From Casuarius casuarius (taxonomy: Eukaryota; Chordata; Aves; Casuariiformes; Casuariidae): a DNA stretch of 64,000 nt. Of this stretch, positions 37,256 to 50,689 are shown piece by piece. The stretch's first letter is position 1, and every line of letters begins with the position of its first letter. A model generated the notes under the pieces. It saw only the letters and a program-made list of their open reading frames with translations. It made no database searches and was not told the DNA's origin. The stretch lies in assembly GCA_003342895.1 (NCBI GenBank), contig PTFA01000314.1, forward strand, positions 558,001 to 622,000, written 5' to 3'. A program made the translations under genes and the position numbers.

Positions 37256-40084
37256 AAAAAGCATGAAAGGTAGAAGGCAAGCTCAGAGCAGCAAAGGAGA
37301 TAGAGCCAAAACAGGTCAAGTCAGTCGAATTACATACTTTGAGCCTTGAAACAAATCCCTCCCACTTGCATCTACCACCTTGTTACGCTTTAGCATTTGG
37401 AGGACTTGAGGCCAAGCTCTTGGCTGCCTAGGTCCAGTTTACCTGGGTTAGCAGATGTTTCCTGACCTTGAGAAGTACCTTGGGCTGAATGTTACACTTT
37501 TGAGAACAATTATGTAGTCTTTGTCTTTGCATTGCTCTTGGGAGGAGCTGTGAGAGACTGCTTTGGGGGTTTTACCATTGTTTATTAAAGTAGAGCCCAG
37601 GAACCATGACTTCCAGTTCAGTACCTTGAACTATTCTCATCAGGCCTAGTACTTTAATTCTACATCCCTTTTCTTTTTTGGATTCATGATCTTAAGTCTC
37701 TGTAAATTAACATATGTCAGGAAAAATTAATGTGACTTAATTTTCTTCTCTGCTTTTGCAAATCGAGTTTGGCCCCTGTGAGCATCTTTAAATGATCACT
37801 TATTGCTTCTCTAAGTTGATCTGTGAGAAACCCAAGTCCAGTAGTAGAAAGTCACTTCTGAAAATGATGATAGGCTCCTAACTTGTGGAAGGGTTTTGAA
37901 AATCCATCCTGCAGAAAATCAGTACTTGGGAATCAGCAAAATTAAAGCATGTCTTGGTTAATGGCTTGCTTGTTCCAGTGTGGGCACAAAAGAGAAGAAA
38001 ACATCAGAAGGTGATTTTGAGATATAAAGGTAGAGATGCCCAATTCCTGTAGTATTTTGAGGAAATCTTAGTGCCTGATTTCCTCTTAATTTTTAGGAAA
38101 ACCCAGTACCAGTAGGTCACTCAAGCACAGTAGAATTGCAGTCAGGTTGGTTATATCTACTGCAAGCTGGAAACAAAATTCACTTGAAATGTAGTGTGGC
38201 TAAGAACCTTATATGGATGAAAGAAGAATGTTTTTTCAAGCCTTACATGCAAACTCACTTGTGGAAGCAGCCAGCATAGCTGAGGGACCCAAACTGGCTG
38301 AGGAGTGCCTTGCTGTGCCTTTGTGCAGCACCTGACTGTTGAGAAATGAAAAAGTGCTGCAGATTTGGCATGTTGCAAAACTTGGGAGCGTTGCATAACA
38401 TCCTATCCGCACTCTGCTCGTCAGGTGGGGACATGATACAAATGCCTTAATGGTTGTGAGCATCCCAAGGGAACCTCTAATTTCCTTTAAATGCAAAACG
38501 ATGCTGCAGAGAAGTGTCAGTGATGGACGGAGGTGCTTATCAAATCAATGTGCTTCTTTTCCACAGGGTACCACAATGTGATTTGAACATGGCTGATGTT
38601 ACAGAACAGGTGGGTATTGTTAAGCTTCTAAATCCACATTTGGGCACCTAAATATATGGTACCCCGCACAATCCTGAAGTCTTTGACAGAACCATTGTGG
38701 ACACCATTGACCTCTCCTTAAAGTCTGTTCCATAAATCCCTGCTGTGCCTCTAATCATGGTACTTAGACTCTTTTTCTAAAATCCCCAAGCACCTAGGAC
38801 TGTCCATCTGCTGACATAATCGTTCACGCGCACATTGAGGAACATAGCTTTGAACTCTTGTTTTTCATAATCTTGCCCTACCTTTGCCTCACTAGCTGAT
38901 GAGAATTCAGTGTTACTTGCAAATGGAATCTGCACACCTGTGAATCAGCTTTAGTGATGATCATTGGAAATGCACATTGCATCTTCTCCGTCAGCTTATT
39001 AGCCATACATCTGAGACAACCTTAAAAGTATGAGTAAAATGGCTTTGTTTTGGCACAAAAGGAGCAACAAATAATTTTGGGATTTTTTTTGGTTTTGTTT
39101 TCACCCTGCTCTTGAAAACAATAGAATATTTTTGCCTTGGCACATATGGATTGTGCATTAATCTTTGTAAAAGCATATTTTGCTGGGCTTAGTTGGAAGG
39201 CAAAAAGTATAATGTCAAACATTTTTTTAACATTTTAAAGTTTTGAGTAGCTAGCTTTTGCTGACCATGTTTAGATAAGAGCTGGTTGGGAAACTTTACT
39301 GAACAGTGGTATTTTTCCACTGCAACTAGTCATTTGTCAAAACAGCTTTTTTGCTGAAATGTATTGGTTTGATACGATGTTCATTGCCAAGGTACCTCAA
39401 GACGAGGATGGAATTTCAGATGAAATGAGACTGTGTGACCCCATTGCACCCCAGAGCAGTCCATGGCTCCATGTGTGGGGCACGCAGAGTTCAGACTGCC
39501 CAAATGTGTGTGCTTCGAAACAAATCTCTTCTGCGCTTAGACTGCCTCTCTCTTTTTCCTCTCTATGCTGCAACTCATTGTTTTTCTCTGTAGTTTTTTG
39601 TCCCTCCCCCAGACACCCGATAGCTTAGGGCCCTGGATGATGACGTGGGTTCATGACCCTAAAACCCATTCTTCCTAATCCTCCTGTGACATGTTACCTA
39701 TTAAGTGACGTGATCAGGTGATTTGGTGATAGCAATATGTTTGCGATAAATGACTAATGCTACCACAGCAATTGAAACAAGGGGCTAAGACAAGAGATCT
39801 CTCCTGGTGGAAAAAGAAGGTAGCTGGTAAGAGGTCATTTTTACAAAGAAGTCCTATTCTTGGCAAGGGTTTGGATCTTGTATTTATTTCCCACACACAC
39901 ATCATGGAAGGTAGGCTAGAGGCCTGCTGGCAGAGCCCGTAGGGTCCTTCAGAAATCTCCTTGGGTGAGGGGCTCCAGGAGTGCTAGGCATGGATATCAG
40001 TCAAGAGAGATCTAAACAGCAGCATGATACTGGGGTGTGTGTGCTTCGTATGTACTTCCCTGGAGGAGAAGCTACCAGATAATA
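37256..40084. other. Non-coding stretch, no gene recognised
   Basis: Unique sequence. A short piece near 38625-38665 ('ctaaatccacatttgggcacctaaat') resembles the old amniote repeats built on 'cctaaatccatatttaggcacc'. Nothing else is identified. Confidence 0.55.
38625..38665. repeat. Possible ancient palindromic repeat fragment
   Basis: The words 'cttctaaatccacatttgggcacctaaat' resemble a short sauropsid repeat pattern. The piece is very short, so this could be coincidence. Confidence 0.3.
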
Positions 40085-40430
40085 AAAGCTTTTTTAATTG
40101 GCAGGATCCTGCATAATAAGATCCAGAAGTTGGAAGCTGAAACTAGAAGACTTCAACCCAGAAAAAAGGTATGCTTTTTTATTATTGTTTTTTTTTAACA
40201 GGCATGCATTAATCCTTAGAACAATTTCCCAGAAGATGTGGTGGATCTTTAAGGACTTGAATTCTTCAGACGAAGTCAACGTGTTGTTTTGAAAATAGTT
40301 GGTCTAATTCCATGCAAGTCATTAGGCAAGATGGAAGAACTGCTGGATGAGATCTTATGCCTACAATATAGAAGAGATGAGGGGTTATTAAGTGCCCCTT
40401 CAGCCCTAAACTTTATGAGTCCATGAATCT
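40085..40430 (+). mobile_element. CR1-superfamily LINE 3' end, + strand
   Basis: A clear run of CR1 3' wording in the sense direction: 'agatccagaagttggaagctgaaac', then 'taacagg..cattaatccttagaacaatttccca', 'gatgtggtggat' and 'gatgaga.cttatgcc', with a tail 'cagccctaaactttatgagtccatgaatct' that matches the terminal 'ctatgaatctatga' type repeat. The order is colinear with the turtle/bird CR1 3' UTR. The copy is 5'-truncated as usual for CR1, non-coding and old. Ends are good to about ten bases on the 3' side. Confidence 0.85.
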
Positions 40431-41033
40431 CCAGTTAGTGTTTAAGTACTACTAATGAAGTTTTATTGATGCGTTTTGTATTTGAGTAAGTGCATATTTA
40501 TTCTGTGTGCTGTGCTGAGAGTCTAAACCGGCTTTTCTTAAAGTCCATACACATCCATAAAATCCACAAAATGTGCTCTCGCAAGTAAGTATGTTTTGCA
40601 TGGTTAGTTTGCCTTTGTTTGTTTGTTTGATTTTTTTTCTTTGCTTTCATTTTGCTTGTGTCTGGTTTAAATGCCTGGTGTTACACCTGTAATTGAAACA
40701 CTTTGTTCTCATATTTGGACATAGGCGTGTTCTCACACAGCAGGTCTCTGCTGCTCTCTATGGCTCCCATGCATGAAGATGTAGTGCTGCTTTCTGCTGC
40801 AGTACCCACCAGTTTTGAACACAGGAGGGGGCACCCAAGGGCCTGTCTCCAAGTCAAAGGCATTAAGTGTCCCTGTCCTTTAGAAATGCAGTAATTGATT
40901 TTTGACCGTCAAGTTGGATGCCCAAATATGTTTGTAGCCATGTTTAACCCACAGCGCACAGAAATCAACCACACCGAGAGAGGCGTTGTAGCTGGGGCGC
41001 GGGAAGGCTCAGATGCAATCACAGAGCTGTAAC

Positions 41034-41052
41034 TGGCAGTGTGACACTGCCA
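41034..41052. repeat. 19-bp near-perfect palindrome
   Basis: TGGCAGTGTGACACTGCCA has nine-base arms that are exact reverse complements around one central base. It is a possible dimeric protein-binding site, although no known factor site is recognised. Confidence 0.85.
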
Positions 41053-42089
41053 ACCCGGTTTCTCAGCCCTCTTTGCTGCGCTAGGGAGGAACCCTTTGAG
41101 AAGTATCTGTTGATGTGCGAATTGGATCCTGAGCTCCCTAAAACAAGAGATATCTTTCTATTAACTTTAATGGCCTTCACATCAAACTCAAACGAAAGAG
41201 CTTTTCCCTATGCCTACTGTTCCCTGTGAAGGTGTCTCCCCCTGTTATCCATCTTATGCAAACAACGGTTTTTTTTTCCTGAACAGCTTCTGCCTGGTCT
41301 CCCACTCTGCATACACGTACACACATTCTGAATGCTTAACTTTTCTCACCACGGCTTTGACTAGGTCTTGATGAATTAGTATTCGTGTTCCCATTCAGCA
41401 CCCAATCTCCACTTGCTTCTCTAGCTACACCCCGCGCACAAACAATCGCGCTATGTTTCCATTAGTCCAGATGGCAGGTGGGCTTTAAGGATGAAGCTAA
41501 GCAGTAATGAACTGTATAATTACTGACGATCTCGGCATGGTGGAGAGGAGGGCTTGTAAAGGGAGGAGTTGCATTTTTCTGCCTTAAATGGGAGCTTTGT
41601 GCTGGTAGAAGAAGAAAAGGACTTACAGATCTATTTTGTTTGTGTCCTATCTGTATACAGCAGAGAGCCATCCGTGCCACAAATGAGGAGAAAAACTAGC
41701 TTTAAAAGGCAGAACTAAAAACTGCTTCTCTGAGCTGCCTCTTAAGGGAAAGCAAATTTGTATTATGGATTTTTGTTGCATTCCTCTCAAAAATGCCAGT
41801 GATGCAGCCAGCTTTGCAGAGGACTCGGAAGTTTCCCCCTCCAGCATATGAAAAGAGACTTTCATTTTTGTCTTTGCTTAACGAGCAAACTAGCACCAAA
41901 AATACCAGGGCACTTAGCCAGTAACTTATGTCACAGCACCAAGGTAATGAGGTGCAAGCTTTGCCTTTTCCTGAGCATGGACTTGGAGCCTCATTCATTT
42001 CTGGTGTGCCTCCTCCTCACTTGGGTAACATGGCCACATGGGACAATGAGCTCCTTGGCCTATTCATGGCTGATGTATTGCAAATCTCC

Positions 42090-42560
42090 CAAGCAGGAGA
42101 GACAGCTTGATTCAGCCCAAATTGCATTACGATGGCTGTAATGAATGTCCCGCTCTTAACGGGATAATAGGAGCTGCTTCTTGGCAGCCTTTCAGCCACT
42201 GTCTTCCCCTTCCATTCACTCTGTTGGCCTTGACCTGAATCCCCAAATTGCACATCCCCAACTGCTCTTTGAGCTGCCTCATTAGTGGCGCACTGCTGGG
42301 CAGCTCCTGTGACGATCACTCAGCGGGATGGGGGTGACACAAGGCTGATCCCTGCGCATTGCGCTGCAATGTGGGACAGCAGGGGGCAGGAGAGCCAGGC
42401 CAACAAGCGTTTGCAGAAAATGGGCTTCGCTGGGTTATTTTGGACATGTGGCTAAGTCATGAGCCTGGTTGCTTTTCCATTTGCCTACAGCCCACCCGAA
42501 GCGCAGAATAGATTTCATCGTTCATCTTAATAAATGATATCCCGTTCCTTTCTGCCTCTC
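42090..42560. promoter_or_regulatory. Possible conserved non-coding element
   Basis: Contains 'attgcattacgatggctgtaatgaatg', the inverted CCCG/CGGG pair around 'ctcttaa', and 'agatttcatcgttcatcttaataaatgatatcccg'. CpGs are retained and no repeat family is visible. The texture is suggestive only. Confidence 0.18.
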
Positions 42561-44129
42561 AGTGCCTGGTTCTACTCCAGTTTCATACTGTTTTGTAGTA
42601 ACCTAAAAGAAAAGCAGGAGAGGAGCAGGCTCAGCACTAGCCCAGGCCTAGTCGTAGGAGTAGCAGGCGAGTAGACCGGCTGGTGTGTGGTGTACAGACG
42701 TCCTGCTGCTTTGGAGACTCTCATGATCATAAAAAATCTCAGCTACAGCTGGGTCAGTTCCAAAAGTGACAGTAGGGAGTTGAAGCAGCGAGAGGAAAGA
42801 AAATCATTCTTCTAAAATAGGAGGATTGGTGATGACCACCAAGTAACCTCTGCACGGAAAGATCTTTTAAATCCCAAATCCTGAACTTCCTGAAAGGTCA
42901 CATTTTCTTCTTCTTTGGACAAAGGATTTTTACATAATTACTCAGTGATAATTAAAGCCACCAAACATATGAGTTCCCTTCTGCAGAGAGGAAATATGAG
43001 TTATCCCTTATTTGTATCCAATATTAATCTGTAAGGCCTTACTTTTTAAATGGAGTTATCCAAAACTGACATACACATTTGTCCATAAGGACAGTTTCTA
43101 AATTCAGTGAGAGCAATCTGATGGTTAGCACCTTTGAATGTTAACCCAAACCACTGAGACAAAAGAAATAAGGGGTTAGGTGCCTAATTTTAGTAAACTG
43201 ACATTGAAGAGTTTTTCCTGTCTATATGATGTATAGTTTGTGCTGTTTATATTAATTAAGCAATTTATAAGAATTTATTATGTGGTGGTGCAGCATGGCT
43301 TTTTGATGCTACAGTTCAGATTAAGCGTTCGGCTGAGTTATGCTAGGTATATAAGATACAGTAGAAACAAGATTTTCACTAGTACATTTTTATTAATAGC
43401 TTCTGATGGAAGGATAAGTTCAGACAATGCAATTAATACTTAATGGGGGAAAGAAAAGTAGTAGTAGTATTACAGTGTTTATACCAGCTATTGGGATGGG
43501 CCTTGAATCAGGGGAGCCAGGATAGCAGATAAGTGTTTGGAAAGAGGTTTAATGGTACACTGGAGGGAGCTTTTCTCTGTTGTGCTGGGCTAATGTTCCT
43601 CCAGTTTCACCTGTATGTATTTTGGAGGCCTCCATTACTTAGACATGAACTTAAGATAAATTTTAACACTTTTACTTTTTATGGCTTAAATAGTAATTGT
43701 GGTATTGCTATCAATGTTATTACAGCGTGCTTTTTTTGAATAGGGTTAATTATTATGCCTACATTTCATGTGAGTCTTAAAATACTCCACATTCTGGTGA
43801 CAAGCCAACTCTTAGCGTTGTGAGGAACCCAGAACGCTAACTTCTAGTTTATCTGACTCTTGCGTTTAATGCTTTTGCCACGTAGACACTAGGGCCTTTG
43901 TTTGTAGTAGGCTATGCTCAGCTCTGCTGAAGTCAAACTTTTCTTCAGCCTACTTGCTTAATGTGCTCTTTCTTGAATTTTGTCCAGAATTTCTTTTAGA
44001 AGAGACTAAGTATTTGGAAGAGAGATCGTTTGAATAGAGAGGAACCTCGTCTGGTTCAGGAAATCCCTTTGGCTGAAAATAGAGACTGGGAGAATACTTG
44101 GGGAAAGTTTTATATAAACTTGTCCTGCT

Positions 44130-44230
44130 CTCAGTGTTTGCTGAGTGTTTGCTTATGGCTGCTGTTGGAGACAGGGTGCTGAGTTTGATGGACCCTTTGT
44201 CTAACTGAAGATGGCTGTTCTTATGTTCTT
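44130..44230 (+). mobile_element. CR1-superfamily LINE 3' tail, + strand
   Basis: 'gctgttggagacagggtgctgagtttgatggaccctttgtctaactgaagatggctgttcttatgttctt' matches, position by position, the tail of an amniote CR1 subfamily ('ggacaggatactgggctagatggaccattggtctgacccagtatggc..ttcttatgttctt'). Only the last 100 bp or so is recognisable. The copy is ancient and non-coding. Confidence 0.8.
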
Positions 44231-47200
44231 GCTGTGGTGGTTAAGCTTCAGCATCACAAGGTACAAGTCCATCTCAGGCTGTGCTAAATGCTCAGCTGGG
44301 ATCCACCGGTCAAAGTCATCCATTGCAAGGTATTGACAGTTATTGGACCTGCTCAAGTTGCTGGAAGCTGCTGGTGGTACTGCCTCGGGGCTGTCTTGGA
44401 CCTGAAGCTGTAACCGCAGCTGCAGGTCACCCAGTGGGATTTGAACTCTGAGCCTGCCTCAGGGACTTGTGTCTCCTGAGCTGCAGCACTGTATCTGCAG
44501 TTCCACAGCACATAAGGACTCATACTGGGGCACAGGGCAATGGCTGCCTTGTGCTCCCTTCTCTGAATCTTCCTCTAAGAGAAGGGGCGGGTTGCAACCC
44601 AGCTTTCCTCCCTCAGGGAAGGGACATGGGGCTAGCCCTTCTGAGAGCTGAGGAGTGGTTCCTGCCTGCATACTCCCCCAGACAAGAGGTGGTGGTAAAA
44701 TTATGAACTCACTGTAGCTTACGGTGGAGAAAAACATGCTCCTGCATCTACTAGGTGTTCCCAGAAGCATTCTGTTGCTATGGCAAGGAGTGGGGTTTTT
44801 AAGGTGAAATCACTGCCAGCTTCTTTATTACATGTGCTAAAGCACCTGTCCCACTCCAAAAGCCTGAGAGATAAAAAGACCGTGCAAGAGATGAGTCTTA
44901 TTAGGAAGCAGGTACGGCACATGTCACATCCATCCTGCATACCAGCAAATGCAGGTTTAATTAGTGTTTTCAGCATACAGAGAGAAATGTGACTTTGAGT
45001 ATTGGGAAGGCTTGGTTTGTTATATAAGGCAGTTCACAAGTGTACATCATGCTAAACATATTTTGATTTAACTTTCTTTTTAATTTTACAATGTACTTTA
45101 AGTCACCTCTGTTGTACAAAAAAAGAGGAACTTTTTCCCAACTACAAAGTGTTCCCAAATTGTCTGGGCTCAGAAAGGGACAAACAGTTATTATTTTCCC
45201 CAGAAAATCTGGATTTAGAGTGTGCATTTATCACTTCTGTGCTGCTACATGTTACTACACTATTGCATTCTTTCCAATTATCTGAGCAGCCACTAGGTCT
45301 TTTAACATAAATAAGATTTCAGAATTTGCTGACTGCATTGGAAAAGGCTGAGTTTGGTTCGGTCATTTTCAGTTTTAACTATCATATATGCATCTTAATG
45401 TTAACTGGTATTTAGGTTGCAATTGTTCTGGAGTCAGTGGTGCTGCTGAAATCATCTTTCTAATAAGAAAACTGCTTTTTTTTCTCTCTCTCTTTGTTGT
45501 TTTGGCCTATAGAGATAGTGAAATAAGGATGAGAAAATGTCCACCTTTGAGAAATATTTTCGATGCAAACTGGAGCTAAAGAGTTGGACTTTGAATAGAG
45601 CTCAGCCCGCACTAACCCCAGCTGTTCTCATTAAAAGCCCCGATGTGGCCCGGTAGGAAATGCTGCTCCCACTTGATAGGTCCCAGCACAGGGGCACAGG
45701 AGGCCACTCAGCCCCTGACATGTTGCTGTTAAGGTTTCCGATATGGCTCTGCAGGAGTTCGATATTTGGCACACAGCAGCATGAGAGAGGCCTGCTGTTA
45801 TGCCTGGGCACAGGTTTAGGGGCAGGTTTATTCTCTGTTACCCTGAGGACATACATGAAGTTTGCCTCAGCCTGCCAAGGTGCTGCCTGGGCCATGCATT
45901 TCTCATCTTGCTCTGCTCCTTCCACAGGAACAGGTGGAAAGGTTTTCCAGAGCGTCCTCACTAAGCCAAGAGATCAGCTAAAGTTTGGGCTGTTTCAGAG
46001 GAGGATTTTGCTGATCATTCTCCTCTTGAGAAGCTACTTTTTTCCACCTTTTTCAACCTTACAATGCTGCAAATCTTGGGCAAGAAACTCTGTAAAAATC
46101 ACCATCTCTGCAGAGGGATGCTGGACAACCGGTGTGGATAATACACCAAATGTTTAGATGGCTGAAGTTGGAAGAAATGATTGCCAATGTCAGTGTCTAG
46201 ATTTTAATTTGTGGTATTCATTCCTCTAGTATTTATGCTTGCCATGTGTGGTTTTGACATAGCTACCAAAGTAACTTTTGTACAGACTTTTATCACGCTA
46301 CATCTGAATTCTTCCCAAGGAGAGCTATTTGATTTCTCTCTTGTGAGATGTACTTGATTTTCTGTCTTTCTTTTGTTGTTATGTAAAAAGTCACATGTTG
46401 CAAGGAGGTTTTTAATTGGAAGCAGCCAATCCTAATTTTATCAGGAAATAGAAAAAGACCTAAATCGGAATGCCCATGGAGAGCAGGTCTCGGACAGAAA
46501 TGGCCTTGGCACATCTACATTAGTAAGATCACTGTGACAGTCTATGCTAGCTTCAAAATTGTCTGTACTTTTTCATGATCAATTTTTTTTCACAGCACAT
46601 TTTTTCCTATGCTCTTACAATATCATGTTTACTTGTCTCATCATAAACTATAGAGGGTATTTGGATTTTTAGAGACAGAGAGAGAGATTTGCACAAGGTG
46701 CCTGATTTTCTCTGATTATGTGGGCCAGGTGTCATACCATAAATTATCCTTCCTAATCCATCAATGGCAAACATTGATTCCAACTGCCAGGGCATGTGCT
46801 GCTTATACAAATGTCTAACGCTGGATGCATGCCACCTTTTTACCATGTTAATTGAAGATGGATAGTGAGGACTTGAGATCAACAAATGGGTCTGTTTGTC
46901 ATGTTGTTAAAACTCAATCTGTCTGACACTGGAAATGTTTTTCAGCTCCTTACAATGAAAGGGAAACTGTCAGCTTGAAAATCACACGTCTAACAGAGCT
47001 GTCATCTTTTCCTTTTCACAATCCTCCCCACACATGAGCTGAAATGCTGCAGCGGAAAAAGGCTAGAAGATGTACTCTAGCCTTTTGTAGAGATTTGGAA
47101 AACATTGCCCAGCTCCCAGCTGATGCAGGGCGCTGCTGTGAGCCTTGGGCGTTGGCTCAGCTCAGCTCCTGAGGGTCCCTATGCCCAGAGGGTGGCGAGG

Positions 47201-48561
47201 TCCCAGGCCTCGTGTCACTGCCAGCTGTGGCAGGGCTTTTGAGAAGGGCAAAGGCTGGATTTGGGGAAGTTGGGGGCAGCTCAGGTGACACTAGATGAGG
47301 AAGAGCACCCGGATGTATCTTGCGCACAGGGGGAATCAAACAAGCGGGCTGCAACAGGCAGGGTTTCAGCAGGTCTTAGCTCCTGCTGCCTAGTGGCACC
47401 GTCTAGTGCTTGACAGCCTTTGCCTCGGCCATCCTCCCCAGTTAGGATTCTCTCTCCCGGTCAGAAAGCACGCAAGATGCCCAGGTAACATTATTTATTC
47501 ACTGACCTTTCTGTTGAGCTGCTCCTTAAGAGTGATGGTTGACAGGGTGAGTGATTACCATCGACACAGAGCCCCAGCTGACCTTGATGTGTGACACCCT
47601 GGAAGCTTTCAAGGCTGTTTCAGCTTTCATCAAATCTGCTCTGACCAGAGAGAGAAGTGTGGACAGGGCCATTTTCCCCAACTGTGTACGTTATTTCTCC
47701 AGAAGCCTCAGAAAAATGCCTTACCTTTCAGCAGTGCCGATGTTGCAGTATTGTTTCATAAGGCTCTTTTGTTAGTGATCTCAAGCACTGCGCTGTCTCA
47801 ACTGGAAGCAGTTTGGTGTTAGATGCTATATCAACTCCTATAAGAGTTCCTTCCCTTTGCAAGGCAGATGCTGCATTCGCTGATGAATTAAGGCATCAAG
47901 GTCGTTGCACTCTTGTTTGCTGCTACAAGAAGTAGCCTGTGTATTTGCATGGATGTGAATGTTAATAAGTTGTCACTAGATTGCATCTCTTTGCAATGCT
48001 ACAGAAGACTTGAGTTTCCCATTTATAAAGGCTTCTGGATGAGCTGACAAATCTCTATGATGAGTAGCCCAAAGGGACACAAACTAACTGCTTGCTAGTG
48101 GCTGCTAGCAAGCTATCAAAAGTCAGCAATTATTTAGAAAATAATTTGTAAAACAATGAGGTTTGCACCCCTCTACCCATAGCCCATGGTGAAGAATATC
48201 CTATGCTATAAATGACAAGAAATAGATTTGTATGTAGTATCTGAACTACTCTTGCTTGTCCATATCCTCCTTGAAATGGTATAGGAGCCTTTCGCAGTCT
48301 GTACGTCTGCTCTGAATGCCTGAGGTATGAGTTGGTTTTTATCTAGATGTGCAAAAATAGGATTATTTCACCTAAACTTATCTGTCCCTCTCAAGCAGAG
48401 TATTGCTTCAATTCAGGTAGCTACATTTAGGAATATCTTAAACTGTGATATTTTACTGCATATATTCATTAATTTCAATGCCATCCAGTAAGAATAAAAA
48501 ATGCTCCCAATTCACATCAATGCTACCTGCTTGCTACGTTATCTTGAGACTCAAAGGGATG
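44231..48561. other. Non-coding stretch, no gene recognised
   Basis: Unique sequence with moderately GC-rich parts near 44300-44700, 45600-45960 and 47100-47450, where short open frames pile up in several phases. None encodes anything recognisable. A (GA)n-like run lies at 46676-46688. Confidence 0.55.
44415..44460 (-). mobile_element. Possible MIR/tRNA-derived SINE fragment
   Basis: On the minus strand 'agttcaaatcccactgggtgacct' resembles the tRNA-like B-box region of MIR-type SINEs running into their 'gtgacct' core. Only about 45 bp is recognisable, so the call is weak. Confidence 0.35.
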
Positions 48562-48642
48562 CATCTGAGCTGGCATAAGCTGCTGAAGCTCTGCTGATTT
48601 TAAGGAGATGCACCAATTTACACCAGTCAAGGGTCTGGCCTC
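48562..48642. repeat. Ancient palindromic interspersed repeat ('caatttacaccag' type)
   Basis: 'gctggcataagctgctgaagctctgctgattttaaggagatgcaccaatttacaccagtcaagggtctggcc' reads as a degenerate palindrome and matches the amniote 'gtgtaaatcagcatagctcc..tggagctatgccgatttacaccagctgaggatctggcc' pattern. A related copy lies at 55791. Confidence 0.6.
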
Positions 48643-49399
48643 AGTTCCCATTCAGGTTAATGGGTTTTGTGCCTCTGATTTTCCCAATGCACCGTGAGGA
48701 AGATTGGTCTTATAAAGATTAACACTAGTGTGTTCATAATATCCACTGGTTGTTACAATAGATCTGTTTATCAATACACTCTAGACACATTCAATATTGT
48801 TGTGTTTCATAAAGAATTACTGTAAGCTGCTGTTCGGTTTTATGCCCTTATTGTATTTCCACAGTGCATTACAGGAATGATAAAATTCCAGGAGACGTAA
48901 CTCCTAATGGCAACGATGACCAATTTTACTTCTCATTTTGAAGTAAAAGCACACACGTGATATGCACTTTGCCCTAGTTCAGAATAATAGTTCTGCTCCT
49001 CTTCAGGGCAACATTGGGACATTAGTGGAAATGATTAGCCATAATGGCTTTTAACAATAATTTATTTCTAGGTATGCAAATGTATCCCATTCATTTGTCT
49101 CAGGGCTGATGCCAACAATATTGTATAAGCATATAGGAGTGTGCATCTTTCCATACATGAATAATTCAGGGTATCCCGGAGCTGTTTTCAAAGCACAGCA
49201 AAAAAGGTGAGCTTGCCCAAGGTCAGAGTTCCATGAGTACCCCTGGCGAGGTGGTAGTTTTGCTGCCTCCTAATGATTTTTTGGTGGTTCTCAATGCTGA
49301 TACTTGGTGCACCGTGGCAGTCCCTGCGAAGGCTGCCCACAACTCTTCACCAAAACACATTCAGACAGGCACAGGCTCCCTCGCATGCCAGCAAGTGAA

Positions 49400-50040
49400 A
49401 GGGAGTAAATAAAAATAATGAATGACTGTTCAAGGCTTTTATTAATGAAACTCATTATGGAAATGCTGCAGGAAGATTATTCTTGAAAAACGAAAAGGGT
49501 AGGTGTTTGTTCGAATTAGGAAAGGTTGAATAATGCTGTCCTTGTTATCATAACTGCTTTGAAATCCCTTAATCCTTGGGGGAAGAAGGGAGAGAATGAC
49601 CCAACTTTGAAACAGTTAGGATAATTTTGCAAACGTGCCTCCTGGTACAAAGCATGCTCAGGCCTTCTAGCAACTCCTCAATAGCACTTAAGAGTAAATC
49701 TACCATTTGCAATCCATTGTCTATTTAAATCTATTTAATTTACAATTAACAAGACACCTCTTGCTCTTGTGAGTTAATTAAAGAGCTAGTGACTCTTAGA
49801 TGAATTGAGATGCAATAAATAAGATAACCTAGTTAGGGTATCATTAAGGAAATTTACATAAGTAATAAACATGGTATTGCTGCCTTCTAAAAAAAAATAC
49901 CCTCCACTTTGCTTATTTTTTAAAATCTTTTACTAAAACAAGTGTTCAGCTATTTAATTAGCATAAAGCAAGATAGTCATGGAAAATTAATTGTATGTAT
50001 TTTCCTTTAAGTAACCACTGAAAGCATGACATGTAGAGCT
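49400..50040. promoter_or_regulatory. Candidate conserved non-coding element (homeodomain-rich)
   Basis: An AT-rich, low-repeat block holding TTAATTAA at 49774-49781, TAATTA at 49955-49960, 'caattaac', 'tttattaatgaaactcattatgg' and many TTTAAAT words. Dense TAAT cores in unique sequence are typical of developmental enhancers in bird gene deserts. No target gene is visible in the window. Confidence 0.3.
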
Positions 50041-50689
50041 GCTTTTGTGCAATCTGTCAGAAAGCCAGGTTTTAACCTCTGCATCCTGGGTTAAGCCCTT
50101 CTGAGAGGCGGGCTCCTGCGGCAGGGCAGCCTCGTGGGCTGGCATCAACCTTGCAAGTTGCAGCTAGAAGGGCACCAAGCCCTGAAGCACGGCAGTAGGC
50201 TTTCTTAATGGCGGTGCATTTCCGATGGCCGGACGCTTGGTTGGCAACGTGTGGAAGTACACTTCTGCAGCTCCTTTGCCACCGCAAATGTTAATTTGCT
50301 CATAAATTGTATGTGCTGGATGCAACTAGCAGAATAGGCTCCGTTTATTGTGCGTCAGGGCAGTGGGGAGAAAGACGTTTCAGAGAGCGACATAACAAGT
50401 GTTGCTAAAGGGGAAGTTTCCAGGGCACGTCATAGGTGTGAAGAACAGAACTGTGTTGTCTGAGCTTAAAGCATGTGTGTTCTTCCCAGGTGTACCCAAA
50501 AGATTTGCCTTGGAAATGTTTTCCTTCCAAGGAACCAACTGGCCAGCAAAATTCATCCTTCCCAGGAAGGTTGTTACTGTTCATTCGCTAACAGGGATTT
50601 TGGAGAAGCCCACAGTTCTAATTTTTGAGTTATTTCATTTTTTCAAAGAAGCTCTTACAGTTACTGTCTTTTGAACTAAGTGCATAATG

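Larger units (their letters stand above)
40431..44129. other. Non-coding stretch, no gene recognised
   Basis: Unique sequence between two CR1 tails. It holds a 19-bp palindrome at 41034 and a possible conserved block at about 42090-42560. A faint old-repeat wording ('ggttaggtgcctaattttag') lies near 43175. The short (AGT)n at 43459-43470 is trivial. Confidence 0.55.

Noticed and set aside
45660..46157. 165-codon plus-strand open frame
   Set aside because: No domain or homologous motif is recognised, an opposite-strand frame is also open, and the length is compatible with chance.
49205..49225. MIR-core-like phrase 'gcttgcccaaggtcagag'
   Set aside because: Only about 20 bp match and neither flank continues the MIR pattern.
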